Positions 7,255 to 14,257 of a DNA stretch of 17,420 bases are shown here, one piece after another. Origin of the DNA: DASVAL01 sp035649575 (GTDB taxonomy: Bacteria; Planctomycetota; UBA1135; UBA2386); contig DASRJH010000077.1 of NCBI GenBank assembly GCA_035649575.1, forward strand, positions 1 through 17,420. Reading direction: 5' to 3'. Positions within the stretch are counted from its first letter, which is position 1. Each line of letters begins with the position of its first letter. Below the pieces are notes generated by a model. The model was given only the letters and a program-made list of their open reading frames with translations, was not told the origin of the DNA and made no database searches. The position numbers and the translations under genes are program-made.

Positions 7255-8619
7255 TCACGCTGGTGACTCGTTGGCGGGCGCAACTGCCGCGCCGAGCTTG
7301 CGGTACAGCGAGGTCACGCCGAGTCCGAGCAGCTTGGCGGCCTTGCGCTTGTTGCCGCCGCACTGCTCGATGATGCGCATGATGTGCGCCCGCTCGAACT
7401 CCGCCGTCGCCTCGCGCAGGTTCACCTGGTACTCGGGATCACGCGGCACAGCAGCGCGCACGGGATCGGGCAGGTCGGCCGCGGTGATCTGCTCGCCGGC
7501 CGCGAAGATGACCGCGCGCTCGAGTGCGTTCGACAGCTCGCGCACGTTGCCGCGCCAGTCGTGGCCCGCGAGCAGGGCCAGCGCGTCGCGCGCGATGCCG
7601 CGCACGGGGCGGCCGAGCTCACGCGCGTACTTGGCGACGAAGTGGTTCGCGAGCATCGGGATGTCCTCGCGCCGTTCGCGCAGCGGCGCGACGGGAATCT
7701 CGACGACGGCGAGCCGGTAGAAGAGGTCCTCGCGGAACTTGCCGGCGCGCGCGAGCTCGCGCAGGTCGCGGTGCGTCGCGGCGACGATGCGCGCCTGGAT
7801 CTGCACGCGCCGCGTCGACCCGACCGGCTGGATTTCGCGGCTCTCGATCGCGCGCAGTAGCTTGGCCTGCAGCGACAGCGGCATGTCGCCGAGCTCGTCG
7901 AGGAAGATCGTGCCTTCGCCGGCGGTCTTGAGCAGCCCTTCTTTGTGCTCGGTGGCGCCCGTGAAGGCGCCCTTTGTGTGGCCGAACAGCTCGCTCTCGA
8001 GCAGCGGTTCCGGGATCGCGGCGCAGTTGATCGGCACGAACGGCGCCTTCGCGCGCGAACCGCGTTCGTGCACGGCGCGCGCGATCAGGTCCTTGCCGGT
8101 GCCACTCTCGCCCGTGATCAGCACGTGCGTCGGCAGCGACGCGACGCGGTCCACGGTCTCGAGCACCTTCCGGATCGAAGGACCTTCGCCGACGATGCTG
8201 TTCTTTGCCTCGGCGTCGACGGTCCGCCTGAGGTTGCGGTTCTCGAGCACGAGCCGCCGGTGTTCCGCGAGCCGCTGGACCTTGGCGATCAGCTCTTCGT
8301 GGCGGAACGGCTTGAGCAGGTAGTCGACGGCGCCGAGTCGCAACGCCTCGATCGCCGTGTCGAGCTCGCCGTGGGCGGTCATCAACATGACCATCGTCTC
8401 GGGGCTCGCTTCGGTGAGTCGCCGCAGCAGGTCGATGCCGCCGGAGCCCGGCATGCGCACGTCGGACAGGCAGAGGTCGAACGACTGCTGCTGTGCGAGA
8501 CCGGCAGCGCTGTTGCCGTTGCCGGCGCCCTGCGTCGCGAAGCCCGCTTCCTGCAGGGCCTCCTCGAGCTCGGCGCGGATCGCGGGTTCGTCGTCGACGA
8601 CGAGGATGCGGAACGTCAC
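7255..8619 (-). CDS. NtrC-family sigma-54-dependent response regulator
   Basis: This 454-residue DNA-binding regulator has the complete NtrC architecture. The receiver domain (1-120) has acidic pocket D9/D10, phospho-acceptor D53 (SDVRMPG), T81 and K103 (KPF). The AAA+ domain (about 140-375) has Walker A GESGTGKD (170-177), GAFTGA loop 217-222, which contacts sigma-54, Walker B IFLDE (238-242), and arginine-finger region FREDLFYRL (295-303). A Fis-type helix-turn-helix lies at about 412-442 (NKRKAAKLLGLGVTSLYRKL). All residues needed for phosphorylation, ATP hydrolysis and RpoN activation are present. The GTG start overlaps the kinase stop by four bases (GTGA, 8616-8619), and GGAGAA at 8625-8630 is the ribosome site, so the pair is translationally coupled. 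The pump operon begins 165 bases downstream on the same strand, behind a sigma-54 promoter, and is its likely target. Confidence 0.97.
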   Translation of the reverse strand: MTFRILVVDDEPAIRAELEEALQEAGFATQGAGNGNSAAGLAQQQSFDLCLSDVRMPGSGGIDLLRRLTEASPETMVMLMTAHGELDTAIEALRLGAVDYLLKPFRHEELIAKVQRLAEHRRLVLENRNLRRTVDAEAKNSIVGEGPSIRKVLETVDRVASLPTHVLITGESGTGKDLIARAVHERGSRAKAPFVPINCAAIPEPLLESELFGHTKGAFTGATEHKEGLLKTAGEGTIFLDELGDMPLSLQAKLLRAIESREIQPVGSTRRVQIQARIVAATHRDLRELARAGKFREDLFYRLAVVEIPVAPLRERREDIPMLANHFVAKYARELGRPVRGIARDALALLAGHDWRGNVRELSNALERAVIFAAGEQITAADLPDPVRAAVPRDPEYQVNLREATAEFERAHIMRIIEQCGGNKRKAAKLLGLGVTSLYRKLGAAVAPANESPA

Positions 8620-10871
8620 AGGCGTTCTCCGACTGGCAGCTCGAGCACGAATGCAGCGCCGTCGGTCACGCCCTCGTCGAGCGCCAGCGTGCCCGCGTGC
8701 TCCTGCAGGATCCGGTAGCTGACGGAGAGGCCGAGTCCGCTGCCGCTGCCGACTTCCTTGGTCGTGAAGAACGGTTGGAACAACCGCGAGCGCAGGTCGT
8801 GCGGTACGCCGGGGCCGTTGTCGTGGAACGTGAGGCGCAGCACGCCCGGTCCGGCGACCGAGCGGATCGTCAGGCGCGGCGGCCGATCGGGCGGGTTCTC
8901 GGCCATCGCGTCGAACGCGTTCAGCGCGAGGTTGATGCAGACCTGGGTCAGCTCGTCTTCGACGAGCAGGACGGCCGGCAGGTGTTCGGCGAGCTCGAAT
9001 TGGATCTCGGCGTTGCGAGAGCGCTTGTCGTAGCGCACCATCTCGACCGCGCGGCGCGCGATCCCGTTGAGGTCGTGTTCGGCGCGCACGCCGCTCGGCG
9101 GGCGCGAGAGGTCGCTCATCTGGCGCACGATCCGCGCGATGCGGTCGATGTGCTCGCGGATCAACGTCAGCTTGTTCTGCGTGTAGTCGTCGCGCGTGCG
9201 CCGCTCGAGACTCTGGGCCGCCATCGACAACGCCATCAGCGGGTTGCCGATTTCGTGCGCGACACCCGCGGCGAGCACGCCCACGGCCGCGAGCTTCTCG
9301 GCGTGCCGGACCTTGTCCTGCAGCTGCTTGAGCTCGGTGACATCGGTGATCGTCGCGCGGATCAGCTGGCGACCCGCGGCGGGCAGCCGCGACAGGCGCG
9401 TCTGGCAGATGATCTCGTGGCCCGACGCGTCGACGTGTGTGAACTCGAAGACCGCCGTGCCACCCTCGAGCACCTTCTTGTGTTCGCACTCGACGACCTC
9501 GCACGAGGCGCGGCGGTCGGCCTGGCGCTCGGGGCAGAAATCGAGCGGCCCCATGGTCAGCAGCTTCTCGCGCGAGTAGCCGAACAGCTTCTCGGCAGGC
9601 GCGTTCACGTCGACGAAGCGATCGAGCTCGACGTCGAGCACCATGATCGCCTCGGGCGCGTGCTCGACGAGCGCGCGATAGCGTTCGGCGCTCTCCTGCA
9701 ACGCCTGCTCGGCGCGTTGCAGGTCGGTGAGATTGATCTGCACACAGATCGCGCCGCGCGATTCCCCGGCGTCGTCGACCTCGGCGACGCTCGTGCTCAA
9801 GAGGTCGATCGTGCTGCCGTCCTTGCAGATGCCGCGAATGGGCATGTTCCGGATCACGATCTCGTTGTTGCGCTGGTTCTCTTCGATCGCCCGCAGCAGC
9901 CGTTCGCGCGAGTCGGGCGTGATGAACTGGAAGCCTTCCTTGCCGATGACCTCCTGCCGCGTGTAGCCGGTGGTCTGCAGCCAGAAGTTGCTGACGTCGC
10001 GCACGCTGCCGTCGGGGTCGAACGACATCAGCATCACGGGTGCCTGCAGGCAGAGGTTGCGGAACCGTTCCTCGCTCTGCTGCAGCTCGCGCTCCATGCG
10101 CTTCTTCTCGCTGATGTCCTGGCCCGTGCCCGCGGCGCGCACCGGCTTGCCCGACGCGTCGCGGAACACTTCGCCGCGGCCGAAGATCGTGCGCACCTGG
10201 CCGTCGTGCCGCACGATCCGATGTTCGAACGCGAACGCGCCACCGCGTCGCAGCGCCTGTTCCATCACGACGCGCGCCATGGCGCGGTCCTCGGGATGCA
10301 CGAGGTGCAGGTAGTTCTGCAGCGACGTGCCGAACTCGGCCGGGCCGGTGCCGTAGATGCGGCACAACTCGTCCGACCATTCGATCCTGTCGCCCGGGAT
10401 GTCCCACTCCCAGCTGCCGATGTTGCCGATGCGCTGGGCCTCGGCGAGACGCGCTTCGCTGCGCTCGAGCTGCTGCTCGATGCGGCGCTGCTCGGTGACG
10501 TCGTGGCCGGTGACGAGCGTCGTCGGCTGGCCCTCGAACATCACGACGTCGATCGAGTAGTCCATCCAGATCACGTGTCCGTCGGCGTGGACGAGCCGTT
10601 CGCGCACGCGCTTTGGTTGCGGCATGCCGGCGGCGCGCGCGCGCCCGCGCGCGATCGCCCGCGGGCGGTCGTCGGCATGCACGACCTCCCAGAAGTCGCG
10701 GTCGACGAACCACTGGCGCGGGTAGCCGAGCAGCGCACAAGCCGCCGGGTTCGCGTAGATGATCTTGCCGCCCCGGATCAGCGCGATCAGCGACGACAGC
10801 GTCTCGGCGAGGGCCTGGAAGTCGGCGGATCCGTATCGGACGGCTGGTTGGGCCTGGGTTTCAGGGTTCAC
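8616..10871 (-). CDS. Soluble PAS-domain sensor histidine kinase (NtrB-like), four PAS domains
   Basis: This 751-residue kinase is the cognate sensor for the overlapping NtrC-type regulator. Four PAS domains can be placed at about 17-127, 141-256, 269-384 and 396-513, joined by short helices ending in D(V/I)(T/S)E-type linkers. The catalytic core has H-box histidine H539 in GVAHEIGNPL, N-box N647/N651 (INLALNAFDAM), G1 DNGPGVP (684-690), F-box FFTTK (701-705) and G2 GSGSGLGLS (708-716). There is no signal peptide or transmembrane helix, so sensing is cytoplasmic. PAS4 contains a cysteine cluster (C446, C457, C462, next to H464). The GTG at 10871 is preferred over an in-frame ATG at 11006 because a strong sigma-54 promoter lies between them and the intervening residues look non-coding. 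No Shine-Dalgarno precedes the GTG. The predicted leader is only about 13 bases. Confidence 0.93.
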   Translation of the reverse strand: MNPETQAQPAVRYGSADFQALAETLSSLIALIRGGKIIYANPAACALLGYPRQWFVDRDFWEVVHADDRPRAIARGRARAAGMPQPKRVRERLVHADGHVIWMDYSIDVVMFEGQPTTLVTGHDVTEQRRIEQQLERSEARLAEAQRIGNIGSWEWDIPGDRIEWSDELCRIYGTGPAEFGTSLQNYLHLVHPEDRAMARVVMEQALRRGGAFAFEHRIVRHDGQVRTIFGRGEVFRDASGKPVRAAGTGQDISEKKRMERELQQSEERFRNLCLQAPVMLMSFDPDGSVRDVSNFWLQTTGYTRQEVIGKEGFQFITPDSRERLLRAIEENQRNNEIVIRNMPIRGICKDGSTIDLLSTSVAEVDDAGESRGAICVQINLTDLQRAEQALQESAERYRALVEHAPEAIMVLDVELDRFVDVNAPAEKLFGYSREKLLTMGPLDFCPERQADRRASCEVVECEHKKVLEGGTAVFEFTHVDASGHEIICQTRLSRLPAAGRQLIRATITDVTELKQLQDKVRHAEKLAAVGVLAAGVAHEIGNPLMALSMAAQSLERRTRDDYTQNKLTLIREHIDRIARIVRQMSDLSRPPSGVRAEHDLNGIARRAVEMVRYDKRSRNAEIQFELAEHLPAVLLVEDELTQVCINLALNAFDAMAENPPDRPPRLTIRSVAGPGVLRLTFHDNGPGVPHDLRSRLFQPFFTTKEVGSGSGLGLSVSYRILQEHAGTLALDEGVTDGAAFVLELPVGERL

Positions 10872-10887
10872 GGTGATTCGGGGCCGG

Positions 10888-10913
10888 TTGCCAATGCAAC
10901 TCGCTTGCCAATG
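10888..10913 (-). repeat. Direct repeat CATTGGCAA, 17-base period, in the kinase promoter
   Basis: Read on the minus strand, CATTGGCAA occurs at 10913-10905 and again at 10896-10888, offset by 17 bases. The first copy supplies the -24 element of the sigma-54 promoter. The second begins at the C of the -12 GC and runs to the region just before the predicted start site. It may be a second, shifted RNA polymerase contact, a regulator site overlapping the promoter, or coincidence. Confidence 0.5.
10894..10911 (-). promoter_or_regulatory. Candidate sigma-54 (-24/-12) promoter of the kinase/regulator operon
   Basis: The minus strand reads TTGGCAAG, then a short spacer, then TTGCAT. This matches TGGCAC-N5-TTGCA at all but one position. 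GG (10909-10908) and GC (10897-10896) are separated by exactly ten bases. The predicted transcription start is at about 10884, 13 bases before the GTG of the histidine kinase. Because the second gene of this operon encodes a sigma-54 activator, the promoter implies positive autoregulation. Confidence 0.75.
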
Positions 10914-10955
10914 GTAGCGCGCGGTGGCGCCCAGGGTCTGCGGCGGCACGGAATG

Positions 10956-11000
10956 CCGGAACTGGAACGGAGTCGCGGGCCGTGTTCCGTTTCCCGAACG
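10956..11000 (-). promoter_or_regulatory. Candidate enhancer (activator-binding) sites upstream of the kinase promoter
   Basis: On the minus strand, CGTTC-N8-GAACACG occupies 11000-10981 (about -116 to -97) and CCGTTCCAGTTCCGG occupies 10970-10956 (-86 to -72). The second matches its counterpart in the pump promoter at 12 of 15 positions and sits at the identical distance from the promoter. The first shares both conserved ends and the eight-base spacer. The CGTTC cores are 31 bases apart. The elements fall in the 153-base gap after the SagB-like gene, which otherwise holds only the sigma-54 promoter. Binding by the adjacent NtrC-type regulator is inferred. Confidence 0.55.
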
Positions 11001-11024
11001 CGCCACGTGGGGGCCTTGCCCGGC

Positions 11025-12668
11025 TCACCCGCGCTCGGCGTATGGCGGCAACACCTGCAGCCGTTCGTCCTCGACGGCGCCACCGGTCGTGAAGTGGTAG
11101 ATCGTGCGCAGATCGTCGCTGACGATGCCGAGCACTTCGTGCACCGCCGAATCGAAGAAGCAGCCGATTCCGGTCGCGCGCAGGCCGCTGGCCTCGGCCT
11201 CGAGGTAGAGCAGCTGCCCGATCGCGCCGGCTTCCCAATGCAGCATGCGCCAACCCCACGGCCCGATTGTCTCGAGGGTCGGCGCGAATTCGGCGAGCAT
11301 CGCGACCGCAAACGCCGAGTCGGCGGCGATCGCCTGGCCGCAGCTGACCGTGCGGGCCGCTTCGCGGCAGTCGATCGGCAACAGCAGGAACAGCGGCAGC
11401 GACGCCGGAATGCCGCCCGGTCGTTCCCACAGGAACTCGGCCCGCATGCGCGAACGCAACCACTGCGGGTCCTGGCCCCCGCGCACGAGGCAGTAGAAGC
11501 CCGGCGCGAGGCCCGCGATGCGGTGTACGAACAGCAGCAGGTGCACGCGACCGCGCCACGGCAGCGCCTGCAGCGGCGGCGAACGCGGATCGACGACGCG
11601 TAACAGCGTGGCGCAGAAGCTCGCGACGTCGCTGCCCGTTCGCCCGTCCATCGCGACCGCGCTGCGCCGCTGGTGGAACAGCACGCGGCTGTCGGCATCG
11701 GGGGCTCGCGGCAGGAGGTCGCGAGGTGCTGCTGGTCGATCCCAGAAGAGCGCTGGTGGCTTCGCGAGCAGGCGCGTTGCGTCGATCGCCTCGTCGATCG
11801 CGGGCCAGTCGTGGTGATCGCGGCTCAGCGGGTCCGGCGTGCCATATCGAGGCAGGGCCCCGAGTGCCTCGACGGCGTTCTTTGCGATGGCGAACGAGCG
11901 CGCCCACGGCGACGTCGGTTCGATGTCGCGATGCACGACGAGCAGCGCGTCGGGATGTTCGGCCTCGGGGCCGCGCTGGTCGTCGATGCCGAGCAGCACC
12001 GCGAGCTCGGCGTCGGGCACCGGCAGCAGCGTCGTGCGCCAGCCGAGTGCTCTGGCGGCAAGACCGAGCGCGCCGATCGCGTGGCCGAGGTCCTGCATGC
12101 AGTAGCGGTAAGCGCGTTCGCCGTATTTCCACGACTCGCGCCACGGGATCGAGGTGAGGCCGACCAACATCGCACCGTCGGGCAGGCCCGTGGTGATCGC
12201 CTGCCACAGCGCTGGCGGAATCTCGGCGCGCCGTTCGAGCGCGTGCTCGCGCACTGCGTAGTGGCTCAGCGTCGCCAGCTCGCACAGACCCGGCACCGCG
12301 CCGGCGAGCAGGTAGGCTTCGGTGGGGTGCAGGTTGCCGCTGCTCGGATTCACGCGCAGCGCCCAGCGTGTATCGCGGTGTTGCTTCCACGCGGACAGCG
12401 CAAGGCTGTCCTGGAACAGGCGCCCTATCGAAGCCAGGTCGACGGCGGCGGCAGGCGGCGTGTCCGCGTCCGGCGGCGCGAACAACGCTGGATACCGCGG
12501 CTGGCCATCGGGTGCGGAGAGCGGCAGCAGGTGCCGCGTCGCGCCGCCGTAGCGACGGTATGGATCGGGCTGATTGGCCCAGTCCAGGTAGCCCATGGCA
12601 GCGGCGAATCGATGCAGGTGGTGCTGGGTCCGCTCGTGATAGTCGCGGATGGCCCGCACGCGGTTCAT
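11025..12668 (-). CDS. SagB/ThcOx-type nitroreductase-fold protein, tandem domain
   Basis: This 547-residue protein contains two nitroreductase-like halves. The N-terminal block YHERTQHHLHRFAAAMGYLDWANQPDPYRRY (10-40) is a signature of stand-alone SagB-like oxidoreductases. The first domain (about 80-250) carries WALRVNPSSGNLHPTEAYLL (102-121), the flavin-binding signature of SagB/ThcOx dehydrogenases. The second (about 325-545) has RRSAVAMDG (334-342), CGQAIAADSAFAVAML (443-458) and WEAGAIGQLLYLEAEASGLRATGIGCF (478-504). SagB relatives oxidise azolines to azoles with FMN when they belong to peptide-modification clusters, but no YcaO cyclodehydratase or precursor peptide is present here, so the substrate is unknown. 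The conserved N-terminal block fixes the ATG at 12668. No Shine-Dalgarno or clear promoter is visible upstream. It lies on the same strand as the kinase operon, 153 bases away, and is probably transcribed separately. Confidence 0.9.
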   Translation of the reverse strand: MNRVRAIRDYHERTQHHLHRFAAAMGYLDWANQPDPYRRYGGATRHLLPLSAPDGQPRYPALFAPPDADTPPAAAVDLASIGRLFQDSLALSAWKQHRDTRWALRVNPSSGNLHPTEAYLLAGAVPGLCELATLSHYAVREHALERRAEIPPALWQAITTGLPDGAMLVGLTSIPWRESWKYGERAYRYCMQDLGHAIGALGLAARALGWRTTLLPVPDAELAVLLGIDDQRGPEAEHPDALLVVHRDIEPTSPWARSFAIAKNAVEALGALPRYGTPDPLSRDHHDWPAIDEAIDATRLLAKPPALFWDRPAAPRDLLPRAPDADSRVLFHQRRSAVAMDGRTGSDVASFCATLLRVVDPRSPPLQALPWRGRVHLLLFVHRIAGLAPGFYCLVRGGQDPQWLRSRMRAEFLWERPGGIPASLPLFLLLPIDCREAARTVSCGQAIAADSAFAVAMLAEFAPTLETIGPWGWRMLHWEAGAIGQLLYLEAEASGLRATGIGCFFDSAVHEVLGIVSDDLRTIYHFTTGGAVEDERLQVLPPYAERG

Positions 12669-12711
12669 GCGCGTGGATGCTAGTGCACGGTCGGTGAGAG
12701 TGGCGCAGCTT

Positions 12712-12730
12712 GCCGCGGTCTCGCCGCGGC
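12712..12730. repeat. Hairpin in the divergent intergenic region (7-bp stem)
   Basis: GCCGCGG, a TCTCG loop and CCGCGGC form a perfect seven-base-pair stem. It lies in the 216-base divergent region between the SagB-like gene (leftward) and rsgA (rightward), where both genes' promoters should be. No U-tract follows on either strand, so it is not a typical intrinsic terminator. It could be an operator or a leader-RNA structure. Confidence 0.4.
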
Positions 12731-12771
12731 GCTACGTTCGCGCTTGGTGAGATCCTCCGCCTCCTGAGAAC

Positions 12772-12793
12772 GCCGCTCGCCCCCGCGAGCGGC
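12772..12793. repeat. Hairpin in the rsgA upstream region (9-bp stem)
   Basis: GCCGCTCGC, a CCCC loop and GCGAGCGGC form a perfect nine-base-pair stem about 90 bases before the rsgA start. There is no following T-run on either strand. It may fold in the rsgA leader or mark a protein-binding site. The rest of the 12669-12884 gap shows no convincing -35/-10 pair. Confidence 0.5.
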
Positions 12794-12884
12794 AGATCCC
12801 GTAGCCGCCCTGCCACGATCGGCCCGGTCGATCGCGCGGCATGGCTTTCGGTTCGATCCCAGGTTCTCGAGACGGAGTGATTCC

Positions 12885-14012
12885 ATGGCACGAGAGGAGC
12901 AGGACAAGGCCCGGATGCGCGAACGGGCCGCGCGGATGATGCGTCATTGGTTGGATCGCGAGGAGGAGCAGAGGCGCCAGCAGGAGGCCAAGAAGAGACG
13001 CGCCTCGCAAAGGCACGCGCGGCCGAGGCCGGGCCGGCATTGGGACGAGGACGACGACGCGGAAGGGTTCGAGAAGATGCAAAAGAGCGGTGCTGCGTCG
13101 CAACGCGCCGGCATCGCCCAACGCGACACCGCCGACCTGCCGCGTGCGGTCGTCGTCGCACTGCATCACGGGCGCGTCGATCTCGACACGGGGGCTTCGG
13201 CGCGGATCGCGGCGCGGTTGTTCGGCCCCGGGTTCCAGCTCGCGGTCGGGGACGAGGTCGCGTTCACGACTACCGACGGACCACCGCGCATCGAGGCACT
13301 GCTGCCTCGGCGCAGCTGGCTCTGCCGGCCCGACCCCGGCAACAACCATCGCGACCTCGTGCTGGCAGCCAACGTCGACGTCGCGGTGATCACCGTCGCG
13401 GTCGCCGAGCCGCCGCTGCGACCCGGCCTGATCGATCGCTTCCTGCTCGCGCTCGGCAGCGGAGGCGTTGCGCCTGCCATCTGCGTGAACAAGGTCGACC
13501 TCGTTGCCGACGCGACGGAGGTCGATCGGGTGCTGGCACCCTATGCCGAGCTGCAGGTGCCGGTGTTCGCGTGTTCTGCTGCTGTGGGTTCGGGACTGGC
13601 TTCGTTGCGCGCCCACCTCGCCGGCAAGACGTGTGTGTTCGTCGGCCATTCCGGCGTCGGCAAGTCGTCGCTGCTGAACGCGCTGGACCCGGACGGGGGA
13701 CGTCAGGTCGGTTCCGTTCGCCACGACGGCAAGGGCAACCACACGACTTCCTGGTCGAGCATGCGGCGGCTGGAAGACAGCACGAGGATCATCGACACGC
13801 CGGGGATCCGCGCGCTGGGCCTCGAGCGCCTCGATGCCGAACAGGTGCGTGGTGGTTTCGCGGAGTTCGCAGCCGCGGGCCGTTGCCGCTTCGCGGACTG
13901 CGGCCACCGCGACGAACCCGACTGCGCCGTGCGCGCCGCCGCAGCCGCGGGTTGCATCAGTCAGGCTCGCTACGCTTCGTATCTGCGCATCCTGCAGAGC
14001 CTCGAACCGTGA
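12885..14012 (+). CDS. rsgA: Ribosome small-subunit-dependent GTPase RsgA (YjeQ/YloQ)
   Basis: This 375-residue circularly permuted GTPase helps late 30S ribosomal subunit maturation in the cytoplasm. Its order is diagnostic: an OB-fold (about 88-140), then G4 NKVD (202-205), G1 GHSGVGKSS (254-262), switch I with the GNHTT segment (284-288), G3 DTPG (304-307), and a C-terminal zinc knuckle with C334, C339, H341 and C347. The domain therefore has G4 before G1, as in all RsgA proteins. An N-terminal extension of about 85 residues is highly charged (many Arg/Lys/Glu, then an acidic DEDDD patch at 54-58) and probably helical or disordered. ATG at 12885 has GGAG at 12874-12877. It is divergent from the SagB-like gene and stands alone. 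Confidence 0.97.
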   Translation: MAREEQDKARMRERAARMMRHWLDREEEQRRQQEAKKRRASQRHARPRPGRHWDEDDDAEGFEKMQKSGAASQRAGIAQRDTADLPRAVVVALHHGRVDLDTGASARIAARLFGPGFQLAVGDEVAFTTTDGPPRIEALLPRRSWLCRPDPGNNHRDLVLAANVDVAVITVAVAEPPLRPGLIDRFLLALGSGGVAPAICVNKVDLVADATEVDRVLAPYAELQVPVFACSAAVGSGLASLRAHLAGKTCVFVGHSGVGKSSLLNALDPDGGRQVGSVRHDGKGNHTTSWSSMRRLEDSTRIIDTPGIRALGLERLDAEQVRGGFAEFAAAGRCRFADCGHRDEPDCAVRAAAAAGCISQARYASYLRILQSLEP

Positions 14013-14093
14013 CGCCAGATGCAGACGGCGCAACGCTCACTTCCTGACCGAAGTTGCGGCGCGGGGCAAGCCTGTAGCGACGGCGTGCAACGT

Positions 14094-14103
14094 GTGTGCA
14101 CAC
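14094..14103. repeat. Perfect 10-bp palindrome GTGTGCACAC upstream of the ECF gene
   Basis: GTGTGCACAC is a perfect palindrome in the 245-base gap (14013-14257) between rsgA and the ECF sigma gene. It lies about 155 bases before the GTG start. It could be an operator half-site pair for a dimeric regulator, or chance. I see no confident -35/-10 or sigma-54 promoter and no T-run terminator elsewhere in this gap. Confidence 0.3.
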
Positions 14104-14257
14104 GCAGCTCGTGCGCATACGCCGGGGAGCCAAGCCAAACATTGGCGCGATTGCGGGCCTGCTTTCGTTTATGCGTTCGTGACTGGTTCCGCCCCTGTTT
14201 CAATGGTATGCCGGGTCAAAGGTCCCGGGCCCCACGGGTATCTCCACAAGGACGCGT

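Noticed and set aside
10872..11006. 45-residue N-terminal extension of the histidine kinase from ATG 11006
   Set aside because: The residues look non-coding, and the interval contains the sigma-54 promoter, its repeat and the shared upstream elements, so translation most likely begins at GTG 10871.
8493..11603. Very long plus-strand open frame (1036 codons) opposite the kinase/regulator genes
   Set aside because: It is antisense to two clearly conserved genes, spans their junction, and its translation is a low-complexity Arg/Ala/Asp/His-rich product typical of GC-rich shadow frames.
12700..12735. Possible sigma-54 promoter ahead of the SagB-like gene (GG-N10-GC on the minus strand)
   Set aside because: Only the GG and GC dinucleotides match; the flanking TGGCAC and TTGCA boxes are poor, and the shared upstream elements are absent.
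14013..14257. Conventional -35/-10 promoter for the ECF/kinase operon
   Set aside because: Candidate boxes (TTGGCG near 14145, TTTATG near 14168) have wrong spacing or poor matches; I could not support one.
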